Shown: positions 10,249 to 19,527, counted from the stretch's first letter. The stretch is 64,000 nt of DNA from Bacillus sp. 2B10 (GCA_003946805.1 RPSH01000005.1:79733-143732); one strand, 5' to 3'. Translations and numbers: made by a program. Notes: a model not told the origin generated them from the sequence alone.

Positions 10249-10641
10249 TTAACCGCAGACGCGGCGGCCGTTGCGGATCACGTAGCGGCAGGGGCCGCGA
10301 TACTGCACGCCCATTGCGGCGGCTTCGCGCGACCAGCCCGGTACGACCCGCTCGCCGCGATAGCCGTAGCGGTCGCGACGCCCGTCATGGCGGCGGCGAT
10401 CGTCCCAGCGGCGACGGTCGTTCCACGCCCGGCGATTATCATGGCCGCGCCGGTCGTTCCAGCCGCGCCGGTCGTTCCAGCCGCGACGGTCGTCCCAGCG
10501 ACGCCGGTCGTCATGATGCGCGCGCGGGCCGTGGTCGCGGTATCCGTGGCGCCCCGGCTGTGCGTCGGCGACGGCCGGGACCGCCGTCAGTCCGGCGATG
10601 GTCAGGCCGATGCCGGCGAAGATGTTCATCAACTGCTTCAT
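10249..10641 (-). CDS. Secreted Arg/Asp-rich repeat protein
   Basis: The 130-residue protein starts MKQLMNIFAGIGLTIAGLTA, a signal peptide ending near VADAQ. About 70 residues of a degenerate repeat of the type (R)RWDDRRGWNDRRGWNDRR follow, then a short C-terminal domain VVPGWSREAAAMGVQYRGPCRYVIRNGRRVCG with two cysteines. It is likely periplasmic or extracytoplasmic. It resembles RcnB-type and related basic periplasmic proteins of sphingomonads only in composition, so no function is assigned. Start 10641 is chosen for the signal peptide; a frame extension to 10725 lacks one. Confidence 0.6.
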   Translation of the reverse strand: MKQLMNIFAGIGLTIAGLTAVPAVADAQPGRHGYRDHGPRAHHDDRRRWDDRRGWNDRRGWNDRRGHDNRRAWNDRRRWDDRRRHDGRRDRYGYRGERVVPGWSREAAAMGVQYRGPCRYVIRNGRRVCG

Positions 10642-10758
10642 GATCGCTTCCTCTCTGCCGCAGGTCCTACCGGGTTGCAGGTGAACCCGTGGTGGACGGC
10701 ATTGACAGCAGTCAGAAAGACTCATGCGCCGGCGATGGTTCCCGGTCCGGGTCGGCGG

Positions 10759-12372
10759 TTAGTAGGTCGGCAGCCACATCTGCGCGGCGATGGTGTTGCG
10801 ATCGATCGCCGCGTCGGGTGCAGCGACGCCGTCGGCGACGGCCTGTGCCGCGACGACTACGGCAATATCGAGCGCCACGTCGCGCAGCCGCTCGATCGGC
10901 GGCAAGAGCGTGTTGTCGCCACCCATCGCGCCCAGCGCGCGTGCCGCCGCCATGAACATCGTGTCGGTGATCGTCCGCGCGCCGGCCGCCAGCGCGCCTA
11001 GCCCGACACCCGGGAAGATGTAGACGTTGTTGACCTGCGTCACGCCGGCGACGCCGAACGGGCTGCCGGTGCCGATCAGCGCGCGGTCGGCGCTCCACCG
11101 CTTCAGGTCGTCGGGATGCGCCTCGGCGCGCGAAACCGGGTTGGACAGCGGGAAGATCACCGGCCGCTCGACCGCCTGCGCCATGGTGCGGACCACCGCC
11201 TCGCCGAACGCGCCATGCTGGCCCGACGCGCCGATCAGGACGGTCGGGCGGACATTGGCGACCGTATCGAACAGGTCGACCGGCCCGTGCGACGTGCGCG
11301 TCCACGACGCGACGTCGTCGGGATCGCGCGCCAGGACGGCCTGCGCCGCGGGAAGGCCGTCCATGTCCGACAGGATCAGCCCGTCGCGATCGACCGCCCA
11401 CAGCCGGCTGCGCGCCTGACCTTCGACCAGCCCCTCCGCCCGCAACGCCTGCAACAGCATGTCGGCGATGCCGCACCCGGCCGCGCCCGCCCCGAACAGC
11501 AGGATGCGCTGTTCGGCCAGCGGGGTGCCGGTCCGCTCGATCGCCGACAGCAGCGTGCCGACGGCGGTCGCGGCCGTTCCCTGGATATCGTCGTTGAAGC
11601 TCAGCAGCCGGTCGCGATAGCGGCCCAGCAGCTTGTGGGCGTTGTGCCCGGCAAAATCCTCCCATTGCAGCAGCACGCCGGGGAAGCGATCGGCGACGGC
11701 GGTCACGAAGTCCTCGACGAACGCATCATATTCGGCTCCGCGGATGCGCGGGTGACGCCAGCCGACATAGAGCGGGTCGTCGCGCCGCGCCTCGTTGTCG
11801 GTGCCGACGTCGAGCAGGATCGGCAGCACTTCGGACGGATGGATGCCGGCGCAGGCGGTGTAGAGCGCCAGCTTGCCGATCGGGATGCCCATGCCGCCGG
11901 CGCCCTGGTCGCCCAGGCCGAGGATGCGTTCGCCGTCGCTGACGACGATCACCTTCACCCGGTCGAGCGCCGGGTCGCCGAGGATTTCCGCGATCCGCTG
12001 GCGGTTGGGCCATGACAGGAACAGCCCGCGCGGGCGGCGCCAGATTTCGCTGAACCGCTCGCACCCTTCGCCGACGGTCGGCGTGTAGACCAGCGGCAGC
12101 ATGGCGGGCAGGTCGCGCTGGACCATCGCGTGGAACAGGATCTCGTTCGAATCCTGCAGTTCGCGCAGGAAGGCATAGCGATGGAAATCGTCGGGCATGC
12201 CGGCCAGCGCGCGCTGGCGCCGTTCGATCTGGCTGTCGAGCGTGCCGACATGCGGCGGCAACAGCCCGTGCAGACCCAGCGTATCGCGTTCCGCCTCGGT
12301 AAAGGCGGTGCCCTTGTTGGTCAGCGGATCGGCGAGCAGCGCGCGGGCGGCGGCGTGGGCGGCGGGGGACAT
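10759..12372 (-). CDS. NAD-type malic enzyme
   Basis: This 537-residue enzyme oxidatively decarboxylates malate to pyruvate and CO2. The malic N-terminal domain shows the VYTPTVGEGCERFSEIWRR signature and RILGLGDQGAGGMGIPIGK. The metal/substrate segment is LLQWEDFAGHNAHKLL, then FNDDIQGTAAT. The Rossmann domain has GAGAAGCGIADMLL. It lacks the phosphotransacetylase tail of MaeB-type enzymes and matches the length of the NAD-dependent MaeA/SfcA type. It lies in a cluster with DctA and DctBD, so it probably channels imported malate to pyruvate. Start 12372 (MSPAAHAAARALL) is preferred to an extension to 12420 that would run through a hairpin. Confidence 0.9.
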   Translation of the reverse strand: MSPAAHAAARALLADPLTNKGTAFTEAERDTLGLHGLLPPHVGTLDSQIERRQRALAGMPDDFHRYAFLRELQDSNEILFHAMVQRDLPAMLPLVYTPTVGEGCERFSEIWRRPRGLFLSWPNRQRIAEILGDPALDRVKVIVVSDGERILGLGDQGAGGMGIPIGKLALYTACAGIHPSEVLPILLDVGTDNEARRDDPLYVGWRHPRIRGAEYDAFVEDFVTAVADRFPGVLLQWEDFAGHNAHKLLGRYRDRLLSFNDDIQGTAATAVGTLLSAIERTGTPLAEQRILLFGAGAAGCGIADMLLQALRAEGLVEGQARSRLWAVDRDGLILSDMDGLPAAQAVLARDPDDVASWTRTSHGPVDLFDTVANVRPTVLIGASGQHGAFGEAVVRTMAQAVERPVIFPLSNPVSRAEAHPDDLKRWSADRALIGTGSPFGVAGVTQVNNVYIFPGVGLGALAAGARTITDTMFMAAARALGAMGGDNTLLPPIERLRDVALDIAVVVAAQAVADGVAAPDAAIDRNTIAAQMWLPTY

Positions 12373-12401
12373 GGACGAACCCTTCTCGAACAGACAGGGA
12401 A

Positions 12402-12428
12402 ACGCCCCGGTGACGGGCACCGGGGCGT
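12402..12428 (-). terminator. Strong hairpin after the barrel gene
   Basis: ACGCCCCGGTG (12402-12412) and CACCGGGGCGT (12418-12428) form a perfect 11-bp stem with loop ACGGG. It lies downstream of the outer-membrane barrel gene on the minus strand and upstream of malic enzyme, so it partly uncouples them. A poly-T tract is weak. Confidence 0.6.
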
Positions 12429-12445
12429 CGAGAGGTGACGGCGGA

Positions 12446-13945
12446 TCAGAAGCGGAAGCTGACCCAGCCGGCCACGAAATCGGAACTGCGATAGTTGGCG
12501 TCGGTCAGCGCCGGACCGGCGATCAGATGTTCGTAGCGCGCGGTCAGGCTGACGCGCGGGCTGACGGCATAGATCGCCTGGAACCGGATCGTGTCGGCGA
12601 TCTTGCGCGAATCGCCGAGCTGGGTCCCTGCGAACGCCTGTCCGTTGGCGCGGTACACCGCGTCGTTCAGGCTGTCGCGCCACGACAGCTGGTATTCGGC
12701 GGCGATCCGCAGCTTCGCCTGCGGCTGGAACTGCACGCTGGGCGCGAACGCGAACATGTTGGTCGGCGTCGCATACAGCTGGTAGCTGTAATAGATGTTG
12801 TTGCCGAACGGCGCGAGCGAGGTCTTGAGCGTGCCGTTGCCGTACGATCCGCCGCCGCTGGCATAGTCGAAGTGGAAGCCGACGCGCGGCGCGGTCTTCG
12901 ACTTGCCGACCTTGTACGTCTGTTGCAGCATCACCAGCCACGCCGAGATCGGCCGGTCGTCGAACTCGCCGCCCTGATAGTTGACGGTCCAGTCGAGATT
13001 GACCGGGCCGGCGTCGCCATAAAGGTGCAGGCCGTAGAACTGGCGAACTTCCTCCGCCGTGCGTCCACCCCATACGGCGTTGCTGTTGCGCAGCCGCCAG
13101 AAGAAGGGATCGAAGAACAGGTTCGATCCGCCGAGCACGTTCTTCGGGATCACGAACCCCGCGGTGGCGCCCGAGAAGCGACGATTGTCGTCGACGATAT
13201 CGTCCCCGGTGCCGCCCACACCCAGACGGGTCGTCTTGAAATCGAACACGTCGCCGCGGATTTTGTCGCCCTTCGCCCAGGCGCGCACGCCATTATAGAC
13301 GAAGAAGATGGTGTTGTTGTCGCGCGGCACCACCATCAGGTTGGGACCGTCGGCGAAGGTCTGGCGACCATAGCGTATGCCCATGTCGACCGTCCCGAGC
13401 GTTCCGGTCACGTCGACGAAGCTCTGCTGCACGACCAGGTCGTTGTGCAGTTGTCCGGCCTTCACGCCGAGGTTGCGGCCCGACATCCCGGCATGGGCAA
13501 GTTCGCCGTACAGCCGGACGTGGTCGCCCAGGTGCAGGTCGGCACCGCCGACCACGCGGAAAATGTCCTGTCGCTGCGCCTCGCGGTCGCGCAGGTTGGG
13601 ATTGGTGGTCAGGTTGACGCGCGCCCGGAACTCGCCGGAAAGGGTCAGATAGACGTCGTCGCCGGCGATCGGGATGTATTTGAGCTTGTCGAGGATATCC
13701 TCGCGCTTCTTCGGATCGCGATACTTCGTCCAGTCCTCGGCCCAGCGCGACTGGTTGTAGCCGCCGGCGGTTACCCCGTCACCGACCCCGACGGTCGGAT
13801 ACTCCTGTGCGACGACACGGGCATTGCCGCGATCTGCGATCTGCGTGGCGGCGATCGGGGCGGGGGCGGCCGGGGCGTTTTCGGCCCACGCGGCCGACGG
13901 CGTGATCAGGGCAGTGGCGGTGCACAGCCGCAGCAACGTCTTCAT
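12446..13945 (-). CDS. Alginate-export-family outer-membrane barrel
   Basis: The 499-residue protein has a signal peptide (MKTLLRLCTATALITPSAAWAE) and then an alginate-export-type domain: alternating beta strands such as YLTLSGEFRARVNLTTNPNL and a terminal SDFVAGWVSFRF strand with final Phe, forming an outer-membrane barrel. AlgE itself exports alginate, but many family members are general uptake channels and no alginate genes are nearby. Position between dctA and malic enzyme suggests a porin for dicarboxylates or a related carbon source; this is inference. The start at 13945 has GGAGAG a few bases upstream. Confidence 0.75.
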   Translation of the reverse strand: MKTLLRLCTATALITPSAAWAENAPAAPAPIAATQIADRGNARVVAQEYPTVGVGDGVTAGGYNQSRWAEDWTKYRDPKKREDILDKLKYIPIAGDDVYLTLSGEFRARVNLTTNPNLRDREAQRQDIFRVVGGADLHLGDHVRLYGELAHAGMSGRNLGVKAGQLHNDLVVQQSFVDVTGTLGTVDMGIRYGRQTFADGPNLMVVPRDNNTIFFVYNGVRAWAKGDKIRGDVFDFKTTRLGVGGTGDDIVDDNRRFSGATAGFVIPKNVLGGSNLFFDPFFWRLRNSNAVWGGRTAEEVRQFYGLHLYGDAGPVNLDWTVNYQGGEFDDRPISAWLVMLQQTYKVGKSKTAPRVGFHFDYASGGGSYGNGTLKTSLAPFGNNIYYSYQLYATPTNMFAFAPSVQFQPQAKLRIAAEYQLSWRDSLNDAVYRANGQAFAGTQLGDSRKIADTIRFQAIYAVSPRVSLTARYEHLIAGPALTDANYRSSDFVAGWVSFRF

Positions 13946-13980
13946 GAAATTCTCTCCGGTGCCTTGCGGGGCAACAAAAT

Positions 13981-14019
13981 GGGTGCCGGTGCGGGTGTAT
14001 TCCCTCTGCACCGACACCC
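13981..14019 (-). terminator. Hairpin after dctA
   Basis: GGGTGCCGGTGC (13981-13992) pairs with GCACCGACACCC (14008-14019) with one mismatch. Read on the minus strand the stem is followed by ATTTTGTT. It lies 9 nt after the dctA stop and is a good intrinsic terminator for it. Confidence 0.65.
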
Positions 14020-14028
14020 GTTAACCAA

Positions 14029-15369
14029 TTACTCGGCGGCGACGGCGCCTTCGGGCATCTGGTCGACCCGCACGCTGCGACCGGCCAGCGCCTCGTCGAA
14101 CTGGTGCTTGTCCAGCTTGCCTTCCCACTTGGCGACGACGACGGTCGCGACCGCATTGCCGATGAAGTTGGTCAGGCTGCGGCATTCCGACATGAACCGG
14201 TCGACGCCGAGGATCAGCGCCATGCCCGCGACCGGCACCGACGGCACGATCGACAGCGTGGCGGCCAGCGTGATGAAGCCCGCACCGGTGACGCCGGCCG
14301 CGCCCTTCGACGACAGCATCGCGACCGCCAGCAGCAGCACCTGCTGCCCGATCGTCAGTTCGACATTGCACGCCTGCGCGATGAACAGCGCCGCCATCGT
14401 CATGTAGATGTTGGTGCCGTCGAGGTTGAACGAATAGCCGGTGGGAACGACCAGCCCGACGATCGACTTCGGAATGCCGGCGCGCTCCATCTTCTCGATC
14501 AGCGAGGGCAGGGCGCTTTCCGACGACGACGTGCCGAGCACCAGCAGCAGTTCGGCCTTCAGGTACGAGATGAGCTTGAAGATCGAAAAGCCGCAGAACT
14601 GCGCGACCGCACCGAGGATCACGACCACGAACAGGAAGGCGGTGAGGTAGAAGGTGCCGACCAGCGCGGCGAGGCTGAACAGCGTGCCGATGCCGTATTT
14701 GCCGATGGTGAACGCCATCGCGCCGAACGCACCGAGCGGGGCCGCCTTCATGACGATCGCGACGACCTTGAAAAAGGCGATCGAGATGTCGTTCAGCGCG
14801 TCGAGCACGCGCTCGCCCTTGTCGCCGATCATGGCGAGGCCGATCCCGAACAGGATCGCCACGAACAGCGTCTGCAGGATGTTGCCTTCGGTCAGCGCCG
14901 ACAGGAACGTGTCGGGGATGATCCCGGTCAGAAAGCCGGTGATCGTCGTGTCATGCGCCTTGGCAGCGTATTCGGTGACCTTCGACGTGTCGAGCGTCGT
15001 CGGGTCGATGTTCAGCCCCGCACCCGGCTGGACGACGTTGCCGACGATCATGCCGATGATGAGCGCGAGCGTGGAGAAGAACAGGAAATAGGCGAACGCC
15101 TTGCCGGCGACGCGGCCGACGCTGGCCAGGTCGCGCATCCCGGCGATACCGGTGACGATGGTCAGGAAGATCACCGGCGCGATGATCATCTTCACCAGCT
15201 TGATGAAGGCGTCGCCGATCGGCTTAAGCGCCTCACCCGTCGACGGGTAGAAATGGCCGAGCAGCACGCCCGCGATGATCGCGATCAGCACCTGTACATA
15301 CAGGTGCTTGTACCACGGCTTGGCGGCGGGCGGGATCGCCGGGTGGGTGGGGGCGGTAGCGATGATCAT
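14029..15369 (-). CDS. dctA: C4-dicarboxylate:cation symporter DctA
   Basis: The 446-residue membrane protein carries out proton- or sodium-coupled uptake of succinate, fumarate and malate. It has the DAACS family layout: eight transmembrane helices, the serine-rich reentrant segment [19 protein letters not shown], the [17 protein letters not shown] motif, and [14 protein letters not shown]. The start at 15369 ([14 protein letters not shown]) has AAAGG upstream; longer frames reach 15474 but enter the promoter region. The gene is divergent from dctB-dctD, which encode its usual regulators. I found no well-spaced sigma-54 -24/-12 promoter upstream. Confidence 0.93.
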   Translation of the reverse strand: MIIATAPTHPAIPPAAKPWYKHLYVQVLIAIIAGVLLGHFYPSTGEALKPIGDAFIKLVKMIIAPVIFLTIVTGIAGMRDLASVGRVAGKAFAYFLFFSTLALIIGMIVGNVVQPGAGLNIDPTTLDTSKVTEYAAKAHDTTITGFLTGIIPDTFLSALTEGNILQTLFVAILFGIGLAMIGDKGERVLDALNDISIAFFKVVAIVMKAAPLGAFGAMAFTIGKYGIGTLFSLAALVGTFYLTAFLFVVVILGAVAQFCGFSIFKLISYLKAELLLVLGTSSSESALPSLIEKMERAGIPKSIVGLVVPTGYSFNLDGTNIYMTMAALFIAQACNVELTIGQQVLLLAVAMLSSKGAAGVTGAGFITLAATLSIVPSVPVAGMALILGVDRFMSECRSLTNFIGNAVATVVVAKWEGKLDKHQFDEALAGRSVRVDQMPEGAVAAE

Positions 15370-15563
15370 GCGGCGACCTTTCATCCTCTGTTGGCGCTCG
15401 GCTCCGGCTCTTCCAGGCGGTTGCCGCGACACCATGGGTTTACCCGGCTGCAATCCGACTTGTCCTGATTGCAATCGTCGAAATTAAAACATTACAAAAC
15501 AGCTAGATAGCTATCGAGGTATTGTTGGATTGGGCCGCTTTTCGCCACGAAATTTCTGTCCGA

Positions 15564-15579
15564 GTGCAAATTGTTGCAC
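15564..15579. promoter_or_regulatory. Inverted repeat in the dctA-dctB intergenic region
   Basis: GTGCAA (15564-15569) and TTGCAC (15574-15579) form a perfect inverted repeat with a 4-nt spacer. It lies between divergent dctA and dctB, 18 nt before the dctB start. Further TGCAA half-sites lie near 15449-15472 and 15580. It is a reasonable DctD or other regulator binding site. The rest of 15370-15597 is AT-richer promoter DNA without a clear gene. Confidence 0.4.
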
Positions 15580-15597
15580 ATTGCATCCGGTCGCCAT

Positions 15598-17328
15598 ATG
15601 CAATGGTGCATGCGATGGAGACTCCGCACCGGCTGGATCATTTGGCTGTGCGGGGCGCTGCTGCTGAGCGTCACCGTGGCCGCGATCGTCGCGCGGATCG
15701 CCGAGCGCCGGGCGCGTGCCGAACTGGTCGCGTCGATGGAAAGCGATGCGCGGTTGCGGCAGGTATTGCTTGCCAGCGAGGTTGCCCGGTTCCGCCTGCT
15801 GCCGCTGGCGCTGGCCGACGATCGCGACGTGGTCGCCGCGATGCGCGGCGAGGCAGGCGCGACCGCCGCGCTGGATCGCAAGTTCGAGGCACTGGCGCGG
15901 ACGACCGGGGCCTCGGTCATCTATCTGGTCGGTACGGATGGCCGGGCGATCGCGGCGAGCAACTGGGCCGGGCCGCAGAGTTTCGTCGGCAATGATTACG
16001 GCTTTCGCCGCTACTACAACGACGCGGTCGCCAATGGATCGGGCACCCAGTTCGCGCTCGGCACCGTCAGCCATCGCCCCGGCCTGTATCTCAGCCGCCG
16101 GACGATCAATCGCGGCGTCGTGGTCGTGAAACTCGAATTCGACGTGATCGAGCGGGAGTGGCGGGCGGCGGGTGGCATCACCTTCGTCACCGACGGTGCG
16201 GGCGTCGTGCTGATCTCCAGCCGCCCGTCGTGGCGCTTCGCCACCACCCGCAGCATCTCGACCACGGTCGCCGCCGCGGTGCGTGCCGACAGCGGAGCGC
16301 AGGTCCTGAAAGCCCCGCCCTTCGCCAGCGTCGGCGACGCGGTCCGGCTGAACGGACAGCGGACCCTGCTGCAGCATGTCGCGACCGGGCCCGACGACGG
16401 CGGATGGCGCGTCCACCTGATCATGCCGGTACAGCCGACGGTCGGCGGCGTGGTGCGCGGCAGCGCGCTCGCGGCGGCACTGACCACGCTGGCGCTGCTG
16501 GCGCTGGCGTGGGGGCTGCACGAACGCTCACGGCGGCGCGCGCTACGCACCAGCGAGCTGGAGGCCGCCGTCGCCGACCGCACCGCCAAGCTGCGCGCCG
16601 AGATCGACGAGCGCGCCGCCGCGGAAGAACGCGCCGCCGAACTGCGCGAGGGGCTGCGCCAGGCGAACCGCCTCGCCGCGCTGGGACAGATCACCGCCAG
16701 CGTCGCGCACGAGACCGCCCAGCCGGTCGCGGCGATCCGCAACTATGTCGCGACCGCGCGGCAACTGCTGGCGCGGGGCGATCCGCGCGCGGTCGACGAC
16801 AATCTCGGTGCGATCGCGCGGTTGACCGACCGCATCGGGCTGGTCACTGCCGAACTGCGCGGCTTCGCGCGCAAGGGCAGCGGGACGATCGGCCCGATCC
16901 CGCTGGCCGAGGTGGTCGACGGCGCGCGCCTGATCCTGAAGGAACGGCTGTCCGAGGTTGCCTTCACCGTACCCGCGATCGCGCCGGACCTGATCGTGGT
17001 CGCCGGGCGGGTGCGGCTGGAACAGGTATTGGTGAACCTGTTGCAGAACGCGCTGGAGGCGCTCGGCGGCCGGCCGGATCCCCGCATCGCGATCGAGATG
17101 GATGTGCAGCCCATGACGGTATCGCTGATCGTCGCCGACAATGGTCCCGGCATCGACCCGGCCGTCGCCGACCGGATGTTCACTCCGTTTGTGACCAGCC
17201 GGCCGAACGGGCTGGGACTGGGGCTGGTGATCGCGCAGGACATCATGACCGATCTGGGCGGTACGTTGCGGCTGTTGCCTTCGGACGGGGGCGCGCGGTT
17301 CGAGGCGACGTTGCGGCGGGTGCCATGA
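15598..17328 (+). CDS. dctB: Sensor histidine kinase DctB
   Basis: The 576-residue kinase senses C4-dicarboxylates in the periplasm and phosphorylates DctD. Order: a transmembrane helix (GWIIWLCGALLLSVTVAAIV), a periplasmic cache-type sensor containing YGFRRYYNDAVANGSGTQFA, a second helix near residues 290-310, and a coiled coil of Ala/Glu/Arg. The dimerisation helix with phospho-acceptor His near 371 (SVAHETAQPVAAIRNY) and a HATPase domain (N-box NLLQNALEAL, DNGPGI, GLGLGLVIAQDIM) follow. Start 15598 is the first ATG in frame (15610 also possible). The stop overlaps dctD by ATGA. Confidence 0.88.
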   Translation: MQWCMRWRLRTGWIIWLCGALLLSVTVAAIVARIAERRARAELVASMESDARLRQVLLASEVARFRLLPLALADDRDVVAAMRGEAGATAALDRKFEALARTTGASVIYLVGTDGRAIAASNWAGPQSFVGNDYGFRRYYNDAVANGSGTQFALGTVSHRPGLYLSRRTINRGVVVVKLEFDVIEREWRAAGGITFVTDGAGVVLISSRPSWRFATTRSISTTVAAAVRADSGAQVLKAPPFASVGDAVRLNGQRTLLQHVATGPDDGGWRVHLIMPVQPTVGGVVRGSALAAALTTLALLALAWGLHERSRRRALRTSELEAAVADRTAKLRAEIDERAAAEERAAELREGLRQANRLAALGQITASVAHETAQPVAAIRNYVATARQLLARGDPRAVDDNLGAIARLTDRIGLVTAELRGFARKGSGTIGPIPLAEVVDGARLILKERLSEVAFTVPAIAPDLIVVAGRVRLEQVLVNLLQNALEALGGRPDPRIAIEMDVQPMTVSLIVADNGPGIDPAVADRMFTPFVTSRPNGLGLGLVIAQDIMTDLGGTLRLLPSDGGARFEATLRRVP

Positions 17329-18635
17329 GCGGACCGTCCGACCGGGCCGGGCGCGTCGCGCTGGTCGAGGACGACGAAGACCTGCGCGTCTCGACCGCGC
17401 AGCTGCTGACGCTGGCCGGGTTCGACGTAGTGGCCTTTCCCGCGGCCCCGCCTGCGCTGCTCGCGATCGACGCCGAGTTCGACGGGATCGTCGTCACCGA
17501 CGTCCGGATGCCGCTAATGTCGGGGATAGAGCTATTCCGGATCCTGCGCGAACGCGACCCGACGCTGCCGGTCGTGCTGGTTACCGGCCATGCCGATGTC
17601 GAGACCGCGGTGGAGACGATCAAGGCCGGGGCGTGGGATTTCCTGTCCAAGCCGTTCGATCCCGACGCGCTGGTCGCCGCCGCCACGCGGGCGATGGCGG
17701 CGCGGACGCTGGCGCTGGAGAACCGGCGGCTGCGGGCGCAGGCGGCGGGTGGCGAACAGGCGGCGCTGGTCGGGCGGTCGCCGGCGATCGCCCGGCTGCG
17801 CGACATGATCCCGGTGCTGGCCGACACCGATATCGACCTGCTGATCGAGGGGGAAACCGGTACCGGCAAGGAATTGCTGGCCCGCGCGATCCACCGGGCC
17901 GGACGCCGCGCGCGGCATCGATTCGTCTCGGTCGCCTGCGCCGCGCTGCCGGGACCGGCGATCGAGGACGAACTGTTCGCGACCGTCGGCGACCGCGGGA
18001 TCGTGGCGGCGCAGCGCGGCACGCTGTTCCTCGACGATATCGACCAGGCGTCGCGCGGGTTGCAGGGGCGGCTGACCCAGGTGATCGAGGATCGCGCGCT
18101 GCGTGGCGCCCGCGACGTCGTGCCCATCGACGTGCGGGTGATCGCAACCGCGGCGGAGGAGGCGCAGCGCGGGCCGGACGCGATCGCGCCGGGGCTGCTC
18201 TACCGGCTGGCAGCGGTGCGGCTCCGCATGCCGCCGCTGCGCGACCGGCGCGAGGACGTGCCGTTGCTGTTCGCGCATCTGGTCGACCTGTCGGCGAACC
18301 GGCTGCGGCGGCCGGTGCCCGCGCTGACACAGGGTGCGCGCGACATGCTGGCGCGGCACGACTGGCCGGGCAACGTCCGCGAACTGGCGCATTTCGCCGA
18401 CCGGTTCGTGCTGGGGTTGGACGGCGGCAGCGACGCGGCGTCCGGCAGCGATGCCACCCGGCCGCTCCCCGAACGGCTGGCGGCGTTCGAGCGCGAGGCG
18501 ATCCTGTCGGCGATCGCGGCGACCGGCGGTGAGATCGGCGCGGCGATCGACCGCCTCGGCATCCCGCGCAAGACGTTCTACTACAAGGTGCAGCGGCTCG
18601 GCATCGACCTACGGACGCTGCGCAACCAGGGTTAG
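17325..18635 (+). CDS. dctD: DctD-like response regulator lacking GAFTGA
   Basis: The 436-residue protein has a receiver domain (acidic pocket EDDEDLR, phospho-Asp in VVTDVRMP, Lys in SKPFDP) and an AAA+ domain with Walker A GETGTGKE and Walker B GTLFLDD. A C-terminal Fis-type helix-turn-helix (IGAAIDRLGIPRKTFYYKVQ) follows. Between ELF and GTLF only 13 residues (ATVGDRGIVAAQR) remain where sigma-54 activators normally have over 20, including the GAFTGA loop that contacts sigma-54. It therefore probably works with sigma-70-type polymerase or as a repressor. It is translationally coupled to dctB and presumably controls dctA. Confidence 0.85.
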   Translation: MSGPSDRAGRVALVEDDEDLRVSTAQLLTLAGFDVVAFPAAPPALLAIDAEFDGIVVTDVRMPLMSGIELFRILRERDPTLPVVLVTGHADVETAVETIKAGAWDFLSKPFDPDALVAAATRAMAARTLALENRRLRAQAAGGEQAALVGRSPAIARLRDMIPVLADTDIDLLIEGETGTGKELLARAIHRAGRRARHRFVSVACAALPGPAIEDELFATVGDRGIVAAQRGTLFLDDIDQASRGLQGRLTQVIEDRALRGARDVVPIDVRVIATAAEEAQRGPDAIAPGLLYRLAAVRLRMPPLRDRREDVPLLFAHLVDLSANRLRRPVPALTQGARDMLARHDWPGNVRELAHFADRFVLGLDGGSDAASGSDATRPLPERLAAFEREAILSAIAATGGEIGAAIDRLGIPRKTFYYKVQRLGIDLRTLRNQG

Positions 18636-18656
18636 GGACGGCAAACGGCCCGCCCG

Positions 18657-19385
18657 CTAGACCGAAAGCCCGTCGTCCGGAACATAGGCCAGCCCGGCCC
18701 GCGCCTCCAGCGCCGTGCGGTCGCGCATGACGATCCGTCCGCGCGAACAGCGGACCATATGCTCGCCCTCGAGGATGTGGAGGCAATCGGTGACGGTCGC
18801 ACGGCGCAGGTTGAGCGTCGCCGCGATCGAGGCATGGGTGACCGACATTGCGTCGCCGTCGATCCGGTCGTCGATCATCAGCAGCAGGCGCGCGATGCGA
18901 CGCTCGGGCACGTCGCGCAGCGCCGAGGCGAGGGTGCGCGCCATCTGCATCGAGAAACGCTGGGCGAAGGTCAGGATCGCCTTCAGCAGCACCGGATGCT
19001 GCTCGGCCGTCTCCACCACCGCGGCGGCCGGGATGACGATCGCGGTACCCGGCTGGATATGCGCGCGCGACGTGAACGGCGTCGGCTGGTCGCTGAACAG
19101 CCGCGACCAGCCGACCACGCCGTCGCGCCCGATCATGCCGACATCCTGCGACGATCCGCCGGTCGACAGCGACAGCATCGCCGGCGCGCCTTCGGGAAAG
19201 ACCAGCCGGTCGATCGGCTCGCCGCTGCGCGTCAGGATTTCGCCGGGCTGCAATTCGATGCGGGTCGCGGATCGCGCCAGTAACCGCCGCACCTCGAGGT
19301 GCAGCGCGCCGATCAGCATGTTGTCGGTCGTGGGCAGGCCAGTAGCCGCGTCGGCCGGGTTTTCTGTCATTACTGCGAACGCCAT
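18657..19385 (-). CDS. Crp/Fnr family regulator 1
   Basis: This 242-residue regulator has a cyclic-nucleotide-type sensor barrel ([21 protein letters not shown], then [11 protein letters not shown]), a dimer helix and a winged HTH ([23 protein letters not shown]). There is no N-terminal cysteine cluster, so it is not an oxygen-sensing Fnr; the ligand is unknown. The start at 19385 has AAGAAGG upstream; 19370 is possible. It is divergent from the ferritin-like pair and shares a 142-bp promoter region with it, so it probably regulates that pair. Confidence 0.8.
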   Translation of the reverse strand: MAFAVMTENPADAATGLPTTDNMLIGALHLEVRRLLARSATRIELQPGEILTRSGEPIDRLVFPEGAPAMLSLSTGGSSQDVGMIGRDGVVGWSRLFSDQPTPFTSRAHIQPGTAIVIPAAAVVETAEQHPVLLKAILTFAQRFSMQMARTLASALRDVPERRIARLLLMIDDRIDGDAMSVTHASIAATLNLRRATVTDCLHILEGEHMVRCSRGRIVMRDRTALEARAGLAYVPDDGLSV

Positions 19386-19439
19386 CCGGCCTTCTTTTGC
19401 CCGCAAGAACAGCATCAATCCAGTCGTCCGGCGCACCTT

Positions 19440-19453
19440 GTACGGAACCGTAC
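19440..19453. promoter_or_regulatory. Palindrome in the crp/ferritin intergenic region
   Basis: GTACGG and CCGTAC form a perfect inverted repeat separated by AA (19440-19453). It lies midway between divergent crp and ferritin-like genes. It is a possible operator, though not of the classical TGTGA-N6-TCACA Crp form. Confidence 0.35.
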
Positions 19454-19527
19454 GTGCGAAGGCGAACGTGCGTCCATTAACCTCCATCAACCGTTGGGGC
19501 GTGACAACGATCCAGGGAGACGGTGCC

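Noticed and set aside
10390..10520. CRISPR-like tandem repeats
   Set aside because: They are coding repeats of the WNDRR protein, without uniform spacers or cas genes.
12197..14407. 736-aa plus-strand ORF across malic enzyme, barrel and dctA
   Set aside because: It crosses three real genes and two terminators on the other strand; GC-rich DNA gives long stop-free shadows.
15430..15480. Sigma-54 promoter before dctA
   Set aside because: On the minus strand GG and GC elements occur but are 12 nt apart instead of 10; another pair near 15590 is 9 apart.
19444..19470. EcfG promoter before the ferritin pair
   Set aside because: GGAAC is present, but the only CGT-like -10 is 18 nt away and reads CGTG.
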